Source: Apiotrichum sp. Y4204
Lineage: Eukaryota > Basidiomycota > Tremellomycetes > Trichosporonales > Trichosporonaceae
Reading direction: 5' to 3'
Length of the DNA: 64,000 nt
Assembly (NCBI GenBank): GCA_025531455.1
Contig: JAMYHL010000111.1
Location: forward strand, 1 to 64,000
This document shows, in pieces, positions 11,619-22,010 of the stretch; position 1 is the first letter of the stretch; every line of letters starts with the position of its first letter. The translations under genes and the position numbers were made by a program. Under the pieces are notes generated by a model. The model was not told where the DNA came from, searched no databases, and worked only from the letters and a program-made list of their open reading frames with translations.

Positions 11619-13875
11619 TCAAGCCCCAATCTGCCCCTCTTCCTGATCATGCTGGGCAATAGCCTCCACGACCACGCGCGTAAGCTTGATCGCAAGTTCC
11701 TCGGTATGCCGCGGCGTGACGAGCTGCAAACCAATAGGCATACCATGCAGGCGCTCCGCATCGTCTGTCATCAGCAACCCATCAACCCATGGACCCATCA
11801 ACTCAAGAACCCACATTTAGCCCATATATTCCGCTCGTCCTCATTTCGCCACTTGACCTCCGTCTTGACATCGCCCCGCTCCGCCCGCCCAGCAGGGAAC
11901 GCAAGGCTCGTCATGTCCGCGAGGTTCCACAGCCCGGCATACCCCGCGTGCCGGAACGTGTACCGCGGCGTAGAGGGGAACGCCGTGACGGGGGAGATGA
12001 CCGCGTCAAACGGGCGCCCCGTCCCCGTGACGCCGCGGGTGGCAGTCCACGCATCGAGGAGCGTGCGGAGGTACGCCTGTCGCTGGGCCTGTAGTTCCCA
12101 GAGCTGAGCGACTGTCGGCGCCTCGCGGGCGCGGAAATGCTTCTCCACGGTCCGGAGCTGCAGAGGCCACGGTTCCGGCGCCGCACCGAATTTTAGCGCG
12201 CGCCCGATCCGCTGCCCCCCGTCAGCTAGCAGGAAGCGCTTCAGCAGCGCGATCCCCGCCCGTGTATCCGGTGGCGCCCACTCGATCACCTCGTGGCCGG
12301 CCGCTTCGAGCGCGGCGCGGGTTTCGCGGAGGACGCGCGCAACCGCCGGCGTAGGGCGCACCATCTCGTCGTCGGTGATCATTCCTTTAATATCAGTACC
12401 AGTGTGGCGTTCCTGGGACGTACCGAACGACAGCTTGTTGGGAACGGATACCTCGCGCCACGGCATGTTGAACACGCCCGGATCGCGCTCCCACGGCTTG
12501 CTCTCGAGGACGACCTTGGTCCAGAGCTCGATGGCGTCGAGATCTGGCGCGAGGGGGCCGACGGTCGGGCGCACGCTCTCCTGGCCAGGAAGGACAGGGC
12601 GAATACCCAGTACCGGGAAGCGCCCGGCCGACGGCTTGAGGCCGTACACCCCGCACATGCTTGCTGGCATACGGATCGAGCCACCGATATCGGTACCGAC
12701 GCCAAGCGGACTGCCTCCCATCGCGAGCAGAACGGCTTCCCCGCCGCTGCTGCCCCCGCAGGTGTAGTCCGTGTTGTGCGGGTTGGGCGTGTACCCCCAT
12801 ACATTGTTGTATGTCTCGCCCATGAGCTGTGTGTCAGCAAGATGATCAATGGGCAGTGATGGGAGGGTACCGAGGATGGCAAGAAACGCGCTTGCAGTGC
12901 CCACGGATCCCACGGACCTCTCTCCATGCCGCCACTCACCATTGCGGTCGGCACATTCGTCTTGCAATACAGAATCGCACCTGCGGCCTGGAGGACCTTG
13001 GCAATGTCCGCCGTATCCTCCTCGCCCATCGGGCGGTTACAGAACGCGACGTACCCGTTCGACGAGTCGAGGCCCGGAAGGTTGAAGTTATCCTTGAGGG
13101 AAACCGGTAATCCATGGAGTCTGCCTCTCGGCACTCCCGTAGTGGCGTACTCTGCATCCAGCGCGCGCGCGTCCGACAAGGCACGCGCAAACATAATCTC
13201 CGTGAGGCAGTTTGTCAGCTGGTGCGCGACCGCCGCGCGCTTGCAAAACGCGGCCGTGACCGCTTCAGAGGTGTATGTCCCGTCGACCATGAGCTGGACG
13301 AGGCGCGCCGCCGGCGTCCGTGTAATCTCCACCTCTGCGGGGGTGAGTATTCCGCTCGTCTCGGGGACGCTGGTGACGTTCAGCGGGGGGAGGAGGTTAT
13401 GCAGTTTCCACGAGGGGGGGATGCGCGCGGCGCGCACCGCGCGCTTGTTTGCGCTGATTTCTGCCCATTCTGCGGGTCCGGCCTCGGGCGCGGCGGGGAT
13501 GGATGGGACAAAGTCCGGGGAGAAGCGCGGTGTCGGGATGGGTGATGCCGGGGGCTGGGGGAGCGGCGTGGGTGGGGGGAAAGTGTGTGCTTGCGGGGTG
13601 GGGTGCGACGCGTGCGACGCGTGCGAGGCCGAGCGGGGTGCCGGCGGCGGAGGGGCGGCGGGATGACGGGGTGCGGGGCCACGGATGGCGAACGGCCTGT
13701 GGGGAGGTGTGGGAAGGGGCTCGCGCTGCGTGTGTCCGTGGGCGTGGGCGTGTACGTGCGAGGTTTGCCGCCGGCTGATGGGGTCTGTGCGGGCTCGTGC
13801 GGTGGCGAGGGCGAGGGATGGCGACAGGGCGCGGAATACGAGTGACGGCGCGCGTGCGCGCAGCTGGAGTGTCAT
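11619..13875 (-). CDS. Amidase-signature enzyme
   Basis: Three exons, 13875-12941 region (exact 13875-12940), 12826-11815 and 11764-11619, give 697 residues. The Ser-cisSer-Lys triad is complete: Lys261 (LPVSLKDNF), Ser338 (GGSSGG) and Ser362 (DIGGSIR). The K-S-S spacing of 77 and 24 is close to fatty-acid amide hydrolase. The 50-nt last intron joins Tyr of a YDAE-type motif to MPIGLQLV, the usual amidase C-terminal core. Residues 1-130 are an unusual extension: an Arg-rich, acid-free start like a mitochondrial presequence, then a His/Pro-rich low-complexity stretch. Relatives include fungal acetamidase-type and FAAH-type hydrolases. The substrate (small amide, fatty amide or other) cannot be inferred. 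Met at 13875 is the first that avoids a long nonsense-like leader. Confidence 0.9.
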
Positions 13876-15667
13876 TGTCGGGGGTGCTAGGTGTCCGCGA
13901 TCGCGATGGAGATGTCGGCGGTGGTCGCGTCGACGAGCGGGCCCTGTTAGTGTGTTCTGTGTGTTATGTACAAGCTCTCCATCTCGGTTTGTCTTTGATC
14001 TTTGAGCTCTCTGCATTGCTATCCCTTCACCTCCCAGAAGTGGATCAAGGCTGCGTCGGTACATTCCCCGCGATGCATGAGCGATTGTTGATGGGACCAC
14101 ACGAGTTGCAAGTTCCGGTAATCATCATTGTCCGCCGTTACATGCGACGCCACCTACTCTGTCTCCCTCCTCCGACCGGCCTCCGGCCTCCGGGAAGCAA
14201 GCCCGGGTACACCCACAGCCCTGTTTCTGATTCTGTCTCTGCACACCGGTCGCCGCCGAGGCTCGCCATCGGGCTTTACTTGTCTGGTTTGGTCTGGGTT
14301 TTTAGCGGGAATGCATGTGTCACGAGACAGATACAGATGCAGCTTTAGCTGATTGTACGATTGTGCTTTGGTGTGGGAAATATGCTGTAGAGATGCAGAT
14401 GAACAGAAGATGGACGACGAGGATGATGCAACACACATTTCAGTCGCGCTTATTGTCCGACCCGGAATGCCCGCCACCCCACGCGGAATGCTTTGTCTCG
14501 CGGCCCCGCTGTTCTCCCCTCCTCCCCGCGATTCTCCGCGCGGGGGCACGCAGCGCTTTGCAGTTGTCCACATGCACAAGTTGATCCACTATGAGCGCTA
14601 GTTGCATCATGCGCCGCAGCACCTCGCCCCTCGCCACCATCCTCGCAATGTTGCGGTATCTTCGAGAGCGTACAGTCATATCTGATTCATGTTCGGTCAT
14701 CTCCTCCGGCGGCCGAACGACGGCAGCTGGTGGCGACAGTTCCTGCTGGGCGCTTGGCACTAGTACCGCCCTTGATGCCTTGCAGCCTTGCCCACATACA
14801 CAAACGAACAATGAACACCCCCGAGGTCCCGACTTGCTCCTGTACAATGTAGATTGGAGGTGGAGCTGAAAGTCGGCATGAGACGATGCTGTCCGTAGCG
14901 GACGGATGCGCAGACAGAAAGCGCAGGACAGATTGAGCGTCAAGTTTGTCGGCTCACGGATCTGGATGGGAAGCAGGGTGCCGAACGAGGCGCAGGACTC
15001 CAAGAACCACCAGCGACAAGAACGAAGGCGAGAACCAGAACCAGAGTTCTGGAACCAAGTATGTGACAATGTGCAATGCCCAGCCATCTGGGCAGTGCGG
15101 CCTCCTCCCCGACCCCCTCCCAACCGATCCCACCCGATCCCTCTCTGCTTTCGAAGCAAAGTCTGTGCAGCTACTTCCATCTGTGCATCGAGCTTGAATC
15201 CCGAGCATAGCAGTCCAGCGCTGTTCCATGTCTTGGTCCATGAGTCCATAAAGGCCATAAATGATCTCTACACAGATCCACGGAAGCGGAGAAGCGCCGG
15301 ACACATGCCACAGGGACGGGTTTCGCGCACCGCCGCCGCCGAGCCACAGTTCCCAGGCCTGAGCTGGTCTCGGACGACGAGCTCGTGAGCACCGACAACC
15401 TGGGCATGCTTGGAGCTCGAGGTCCATTCAAGCGGGATGCATTGCCCCAGGGCAGAGTAGATACAGGGAGGATGGAGTCTTGCCTTGCCACCTTTGTTAC
15501 GGGCTTGATACATCCACTCTTCCACTGGAACACGACACACCAGGGGCCGGGTGGCGATGCAAACCCCCCATCCATCACAAGTCACATCTGTACTCTCATC
15601 CATCCCGTTCAACACTGCCGCGTATCGCGTGCAGGGGGAGGAGCTGCCAAGTGTGCGAATGCGGGAA

Positions 15668-15720
15668 GCGCGAGCAGCGAGCAGCGCGAGCAGGGCGAGC
15701 AGGGCGAGCAGAGTGAGCAG
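15668..15720. repeat. Imperfect GCGAGCAGG/GCGAGCAGC repeat
   Basis: Six or so 8-9-bp units built on (G)CGAGCAG lie 35-90 bp upstream of the TATA box of the secreted-protein gene. A role as an upstream activating element is possible but not shown. Confidence 0.6.
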
Positions 15721-15754
15721 AACGAACCTGGCAACCCCCATGCGGGCAGAAGGG

Positions 15755-15761
15755 TATATAA
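15755..15761 (+). promoter_or_regulatory. TATA box of the secreted acidic protein gene
   Basis: TATATAA lies in a GC-rich surround 238 bp upstream of the start at 15993. It is followed by a pyrimidine-rich stretch (15778-15835) typical of fungal transcription start regions. That leaves a leader of roughly 200 nt. Confidence 0.65.
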
Positions 15762-15992
15762 TCGCGCCGCGACGGTGCTCTCTCCCCCCGAACTCTCACT
15801 CTCTTCTCCTTTCTTACGACCACCAGTTCTTACGACCAGCAGCCTGGTGCTGTACGACCTTGGACTTTACTCACTTTTCTGAGCCGAATTGAATCGACTC
15901 ACGCTTACGCTCACGACTCACAAAGAACGTCCTTTTCCAAGAATAACCAAAACCTCACCTCAAACTTCAACAACGCCCTCACCTCTAACACA

Positions 15993-16375
15993 ATGCGCGC
16001 GGCCCTCCTCCTCCTCCCCGTCGCCCTAGCAGCGACAGAACTAAACTGCGGCGCCCCCTCGACAGCTTACGACATGACAAACAGCACGTCCCTCGGCTCG
16101 CTCCTCGATCTGCGGGACGCGTTCTGCGGCGCGCTCCTCCGCCACTCGGGCCACTCGGGGCCCATGAACTGGACAGACGTGACTGCCGACGGGGGGGTGT
16201 GGCGCGGGTGGCGCGCGTCGTATACCCTCGGTGGGGAGGTTCGGCGGGGCGGGAGCGGGGCTGGGAAGTGGAGGCATGGGATGGGGGGCATGGGGCATGG
16301 GATGGGGCATGGGATGGGACGGCGGCCGGGCCGCGGGCCTGGACGCGGGGGAAGGGGACGGAAGGGCCTTTGGAG

Positions 16376-16408
<33 letters not shown>

Positions 16409-17021
16409 GGACGGCGATGACGAGGATGACGATGAGACTGGGGGTGACCCCGAGAAGGACGACGACGACGAGGATGGCGACGATGTGGATGGTGACGATG
16501 AGGATGGCGACGATGGAGATGACGACGACGGCGAGGATGAGAACGCGGAGACGCTCAAGCTCGGCCGCCGCTCGGAGAGCACCAAGACTGAGTCCACCTC
16601 CAAGGCCGAGTCCACCTCCAAGACCGAGTCCACCTCCACGGCCGAGTCTTCCCAGGCCGAATCCAGCACCAAGGCCGACTCCACCACCAAGGCCGAGACG
16701 AGCACCAACACCACAAAGACCGGGACGACCACCAAGCCCACAAAGACCGACACCAAGGCGGAGAAGACCTCCTCGTCAAAGGCAAGCACCTCCCCCACCT
16801 CTTCTTCAAGCTCCAAGTCCTCTCCGACCGACAAGCACAAGCCCGTCAAAGTCATGTTCATTGCGGACCAGGAGAATGCGGACGCGAGCGCGTGCCGGCG
16901 CGCATTCCTCGAGATCGTGCAGGGGTGCATGCTTGGTGCTGTCAAGCCCAACGCGAAGAATGCGGGGAGCGCAGTGTGGAAGGAGGGCAATGACCGGTAT
17001 GGCATCTCGTTCTCCCAGTAG
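15993..17021 (+). CDS. Secreted protein with Met/His-Gly, Asp-rich and Ser/Thr-rich segments
   Basis: Single exon, 342 residues. A signal peptide (residues 1-14, hydrophobic, Ala-Ala end) precedes a short Cys-containing N-terminal domain. Then come a MGHGMGHGM-type repeat (about 94-108), an Arg/Gly-rich stretch, a long Asp/Glu block that includes ten Asp in a row (GAT repeat), a Lys/Ser/Thr/Glu hexad-like mucin segment (about 195-275), and a C-terminal globular part with Cys residues and a 'CRRAFLEIVQGC...GNDRYGISF' pattern. Secretion is likely. The Asp block suggests cation binding and the Ser/Thr block O-mannosylation; both are inferences. I do not recognise a named family. TATA box and repeat lie upstream. 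Confidence 0.8.
16377..16406 (+). repeat. (GAT)10 trinucleotide repeat inside the coding region
   Basis: Ten perfect GAT codons encode ten Asp residues within the acidic block. Perfect codon identity, while neighbouring Asp codons alternate GAC and GAT, suggests recent slippage expansion. Confidence 0.9.
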
Positions 17022-17161
17022 AGCGCGTCGGGTAGATTTCCATAGTGTATTATACCGTCGTTTATGGAGTGACAATTTCTCATGATCTGGTGGTGCGATG
17101 CGGGCGCTCCTGTCACGTTCTCAATGCTGACCTCGCGACGGCCTCTCTTCCATCCAGTCGC

Positions 17162-17167
17162 AATAAA
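17162..17167 (+). terminator. AATAAA-type polyadenylation signal
   Basis: AATAAA lies 140 bp after the stop of the secreted-protein gene, in the short interval before the convergent gene that ends at 17238. It is the natural 3'-end signal candidate. Confidence 0.45.
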
Positions 17168-17237
17168 ATCCATACAAATAAACACATTAATAGCGAAATC
17201 ATTCTATCCTATCTCAATCTGTATCACTAGTAACCCC

Positions 17238-20125
17238 TCACGGGCGGTGCTCGGCCATGCGGGCGGCATCGCGGATGGTCATGCCCTTGTCGCGCGTGAT
17301 GACCGTCTTGAACAGGCCCATAAAGTCGTCGAGCGTCGCGTCCGAGGCGACAGAACCAGGCGTGCCGGGCGTGCTGGGGCTGCGTGGCGAGGTCGGCGAG
17401 CGCGGGGGCTTGAAGCTGCTCGGCGTGCGCTGCCCGTCGCTCGGCACTCGGGCAGACAGCGCGCGCTGCGGGCTCGGACTCGGGGTGGAGACTGACCGCA
17501 CGCTGAGGGACTTGTATAGGCCCGCTTCTTTCTCGGGAACGGCTGGCGGCGTTGCGGGGGACATGGAGGCCGGAGAGGTGTCCGACGACGCCATCGCCGC
17601 AAGGGCGTTCGTGGCCGTGCCGACTGACGGAGTGCGCGGTGTCGGGCCGCCGTTGACGCCGTTCGCACGCGGCGTGCCGAGGTGCGAAACGTCCTTGGGC
17701 GGGACAGCGGGAATAGGGCTCAGCGCGGTGGCGGCTTTGAACTCGGCAGTCACTATCGGCGCGTCCCCGGGCGACAGTGGCGGTGTGTCGTCGCTGTCTT
17801 CGTCGGAGGCGAGGTCGTAGGTTGGCATCACACTGATGGACGGGAGGGTAGGCGTGGTGGAAGATACCTTCGGTGCTGCTGCCTCGTTGGCTGCAACGAT
17901 GGGCGCAGTAGGGGTCTCCTCAACGAACTGTGGTTCAACGGCCTTTGGCTCCGCGGTGCCGTTGGCCGTCGCTGGCTGAGCAGTCTCCTCGGGAGCCTCT
18001 TCGGACTGGTTCTTGGCATCGATACCCTTCACCTGGGCCTCATCAACCTTGTCGTCGGCCTCATGGCCAGTCTCTTTAAACTCCGCTTTACCCTCAGTCT
18101 CAGTCTCAACCGCATCCACATCTTTCACCTCCTTCCCACTGTTCTCGACACCCTTCGCCCGAGGGATGAACGAGTCGAGAAGCACGGTCGGCGTCGATAT
18201 AGCCGTGCTCTCTGGCTTGGCTGCGCGCGTCACTGCGCTGGATGTGTCGACAACCGGCATAGTAACCATTATGGGCGGGGACAAGGGGGAAGATGCGGTC
18301 TCGAAAGATTCGGGAGATGCGGTCGAAGGGCCGTCAGCATCGTTAGAGGGAGCAGGCGGGAGCGGAGATAAGGAAGTCTCTGTACTCGTGACCGGAGGAT
18401 TCTCAGGACCCTCTTTGGCAGTCTCTGCAACCGCACCGCTATCAGGCGAGAGGCTCATGGCCGGGATTGGGCGCGAGTCGATAGGCTGCGAGAGAACAGG
18501 TGCCTCAAGACTGGTCGGCGCTGCCGAGGGGATTTCCAGGACTGTGGATGCCTCAGCTGCGTCGACAGGGGTGGGGGCTGCAGAACCGGCGGTCTTGGGA
18601 ATGATCTCCTCGTCCTTCTCCGACTTGTCCTCGTGGCCGTCCTTGTATTCCGCAAATGCCGCAGCAGCGGCCACCCCCACAGCAGCGGCGCTCGTGATCC
18701 CAGCCGCGGGAAGGGCGGTACCCTGCGTCTGCGGGCTCTGGGGACTAGTCGGCGCGCTGCTCGGCATATACCCAACAGTGCCCTCCACCGGGGCAGGTAT
18801 GACGATGCCGGGCGAAATGGGGCCGGCGGAGAGGACAGAAAAGTCACTTTCCCGCCGCGGCATGGCGACAAACGTCGGCTGTTCGGCGGAGGCGATGCGC
18901 GGGCGGGAGAGGCCGGGGCTCTTGAGTACGGGGCCGCGGTCGCTAACGGCGCGCACGGGAGTGCCTGCGCGGGAGGTGTCCGAAGGCGAGGGCGACGAGA
19001 CGGACATTGCGTCAGGCGGGACGTACACCGTGTCCTGGCCTGTGGTCGTCACGGTCGTGACGGCTGCGGTGACGGATTTTCCTGGGCCGTTGATCGAGCG
19101 CCCGCGGACGAGATTCGCGCCGGGACGCCCCCCGACGGCGAGCGAGAGTGGGCGTGACATGTCGAGCGTGTCGACTGCGGCGCGGGGCGTCGGGGACGTG
19201 GTGCGTAGACTGTCCTCTGGGTCTGGGGAGCTGAGTCGCGGGGAGCGAAGCGGAGAGCGCGGCGCCTGCGGGGAATGGGCCACTAGGAGGGGATTGGACT
19301 CGTTGCGCGACTGCAGCGTAAGTGGGTCAGGCTTGGGCTGCGGTGGACGCTCCTGCACGGGAGACTCCAGCGCGTCAGCCGCGCGGAGAGCAGCGAGCAT
19401 ATCGGCGGAGGCGCCATAGCCGATAGTCGACGACTTGGGGGGCAGAGGAGGCGGCCCGTCGTCCTGACTAGCGGCCTGCGCCTCTGTCGCGGCCAGCAGC
19501 CCGGGGCGAGCAGTAGGCGGCGGGCGGACAGTGGCCGAGCGACCGGCATCATCGTCTGCGCGGGTCGTCGAGAGCTTATCGTACAGCGTTGTGGAAAAGC
19601 GCCTCGAGCTGCGCGACCCCTCCTCCCTGCCCTCCTTGGCCTTGTCCTTCCCCTTGTTGCCACGCAACGAGATACTGCTCGTCTTCCTTAGGAGGCCCTT
19701 GAACCCGCGGTCAGCGACAGGCGGCGGAGGCGAGAGGGTGGCGGTGGTCGTGCGTCTCTCGGGGAGCATGGAGCTGCGGACTGAGCCGGGCGCGGAGGAC
19801 GGCGCCGACGGGGAGCTGTAGGGAAACGAGGGTGGGGCGGACGCGGCCGTGTGCGGCGGGGAGGGCGGGGCGAGCGCCGTCGGCGGCTCCCCGCCGCGCG
19901 AGTACTGTGCACTAGAGTCGATGCGCATCGAGCGCCGCTTGCGCGCCGTGTCACGCGCAGCGGAGGGCGTCTTGGCGGGCTTGCGGCCAAAGATACGCGA
20001 GAAGATGCCTGCGTTCCCCGGCGCGCCGCCGACGGGCGTCGAGGGGTCTAGAGTCAGGAACTGTCGCTTAGTGGAAAGGATGACTCACGCTCCGTGCTGC
20101 CACGCTTGCGGCGGAGGAGACCCAT
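17238..20125 (-). CDS. Large, mostly disordered Ser/Pro/Thr-rich protein, function unknown
   Basis: Two exons, 20125-20089 and 20047-17238, give 948 residues. The first exon encodes a basic start (MGLLRRKRGSTE) and joins in phase through a 41-nt GT-AG intron to PSTPVGGAPGNAGIFSRIFG, where 'FSRIFGRK' may form a short amphipathic basic helix. Most of the chain is low-complexity with PPLPPKS-type proline motifs and many Ser-Pro sites. About 680-800 is Glu/Thr/Ala-rich. The last 30 residues (LDDFMGLFKTVITRDKG) look folded and conserved-like. There is no enzyme motif. Basic N-terminus, proline motifs and SP sites would fit a membrane-cortex or signalling adaptor, but this is inference. Confidence 0.72.
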
Positions 20126-22010
20126 GGCGAGAGATGTTGGAGATGGTGTGTGAGATGAAGTGGAATGCTCTTTCTAGAGTAAAGATCGAAAGCGGAGAGG
20201 CGGGGGGACGTGCTGTGCTTGAAGGAGAGTGCGATGTCAGGACGACGACGGCTGAGGGTAAGGAGCGATAGGAACCAGATCGGAGTTGGGTGTAAAGAGC
20301 GTGATGGTGTAGTGAACGTTGCAAGTAGAAACGAGTGAGTGGCCAGTGGGTGGGGCGTGGTGTACGGCAGAGTACGACGGTGGGACAGTGTCACGCTCGG
20401 GGTCGAGGCACGCGGCCGGACCAGGTCAAGATATCAAGGTCGAGGTCGAGGTCAAGGTCGAGGAGACAAGTCTGCAAGTCGCCGTCTGCTCAAAGATCAG
20501 CTCGCTGGAGGCGGACCCATAGGATCGACCGCGATGGTGGAGAGTGAAAGATGCGATCCATGGATCCATGGATCTAATCGCGATCAAACGACAGCACCAC
20601 ACGTTGCTGGCACTCGGCTCACCGTGTGTGCTGCGATCGCGAACAGATATACAGACGTACAGCTAGGGGCCGGGCCGGGCGTGGCGCCGGGATCCAGGGC
20701 GGGGCAGTACGCACAGACCCCCGTGCCCCGTGTACACCGTGTGCACCGTGTGGTTGCTGTCACGGTGTACGATGTACAGAGTCCGCTGAGAGAGTACTGG
20801 AGAGTGCTTGTACAGCACGAGTTGGCGGGACGGGCGGGAGAGCAGTAGTGCGCCGATGCAGACCGAGATACCGAGAGAGGCCGGGAGGGACAAACTCTAT
20901 CCGTTCTATCCGTGTGGGCTGTCGGATCTGGGCCTTTCGCGTATGGACCCAGGCGCGTGGATTGACTTAAGGGGGAGGGTGTTGCTGGACGATCTAGAAG
21001 TGGAGTGGAGTACGTGTGTGGGCGTGTCCGCTGTTTCTGCAGACGGCCCCGGAATGGGCAGGGCAGAGAGAGAGAGAGAGGAAACCACGGGGGGCAACCC
21101 ACAGGCTGGGCGGAGGGTTCAGGTTACACCGGGGAGGTGGACACGACGCGTATTGATCACCACCGAAGCGGCACAGCACAGACGTATGCATTGACTTCTC
21201 CGTTGCATGTTCTCTCGCCATCACTCGTGGCTCGCATATCCCTTCTTGCGCTTTGCTCCCCACCACCCACCACAACAAGTTCCATCTCTCCATCTCTTTC
21301 ATCTCAATCTCCACCACAGAGCCAGTCCATGGGCTGAGTCAGGGGGGTTGAGGACGCGTCCCTGAGCAGAGGGGAATGTGTTTCAAAACCATGGATGGCA
21401 AAAAAGAAAAGAAAAAAAAAGCCTCCGCCCGTGGTCTAGAGCTAGAGAGATCGGCAGATGCCAGAAGGCCGGAAGAAGCGCGCCGATCACGGTGAGCGCG
21501 GTGATGAAACGCGCTAGATTGAGAGTCAGCATGCTTCACGCTGATCCATGGTGGTTATCATGTGCTTCGTGCGGATCACTGATTGATATACAGTATAGAC
21601 GCGACGTGGCTTGATCGAGACCTCGAGACGACCACAGTCTATCGCAATGCTATTCTTTAGCTGCGTTGCCACCGTTCACGAGGAGCGTAGGACAAACGCC
21701 TACAAACGACATCACCCTCGTACTTGCGCAACACGGAATTGGGTTTCGGGGCCAGAGCGTACCGTACTCACGGGGCACCCCGCCGCTCCGATGTCCGATC
21801 CGCTGAGACCGAGGCCAAGGCCGATCGGCGGTCTGGCAGCGTGCGCCTTGTATCGGACAAGATGGCAACGCGTGGCTACACTGTTACATTCACATTATAA
21901 TCTATATGAGGAGCTCATGGCACCGTCTACAAGTACTGTCCCACTGACGAAGATGGCGGTCAAGATGAGAAAACATGAGATAGAGGCCAGTGGCCACCAC
22001 CCCATACCAC
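20126..22010. other. 1.9-kb intergenic region
   Basis: This holds the promoter of the disordered-protein gene (-) and the 3' flank of the ABC transporter (-). Visible features are a GGTCGA-like hexamer repeat at 20437-20463 and an A-rich tract at 21403-21420. No recognisable coding sequence is seen. Confidence 0.5.
20437..20463. repeat. GAGGTC-type hexamer repeat
   Basis: Four tandem units of (A/G)AGGTCG-like sequence lie about 310 bp upstream of the start at 20125. Similar hexamers occur upstream of ATP19 (39216-39241). Confidence 0.6.

Larger units (their letters stand above)
13876..15992. other. 2.1-kb intergenic region, divergent promoters
   Basis: This lies between two divergent genes (amidase - and secreted protein +). 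A minus-strand frame at 14440-15258 (272 codons) contains a modest charged stretch near its end but no recognisable domain and no convincing splice partners. I do not call it a gene. The last 300 bases hold the repeat at 15668-15720 and a TATA box at 15755. Confidence 0.5.

Noticed and set aside
14440..15258. 272-codon minus-strand frame
   Set aside because: Some charged helical character near the end, but no family and no exon partners. Left as intergenic.
16067..17185. 372-codon Ser-rich minus-strand frame
   Set aside because: It is the reverse of Asp/Glu and Ser/Thr repeats in the secreted protein gene. The plus strand has a signal peptide, TATA box and leader.
18013..19419. 468-codon open frame on + opposite the disordered protein
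   Set aside because: It is antisense to the longer minus-strand gene. The minus strand extends with a valid spliced first exon, while this frame is a product of GC-rich codon periodicity.
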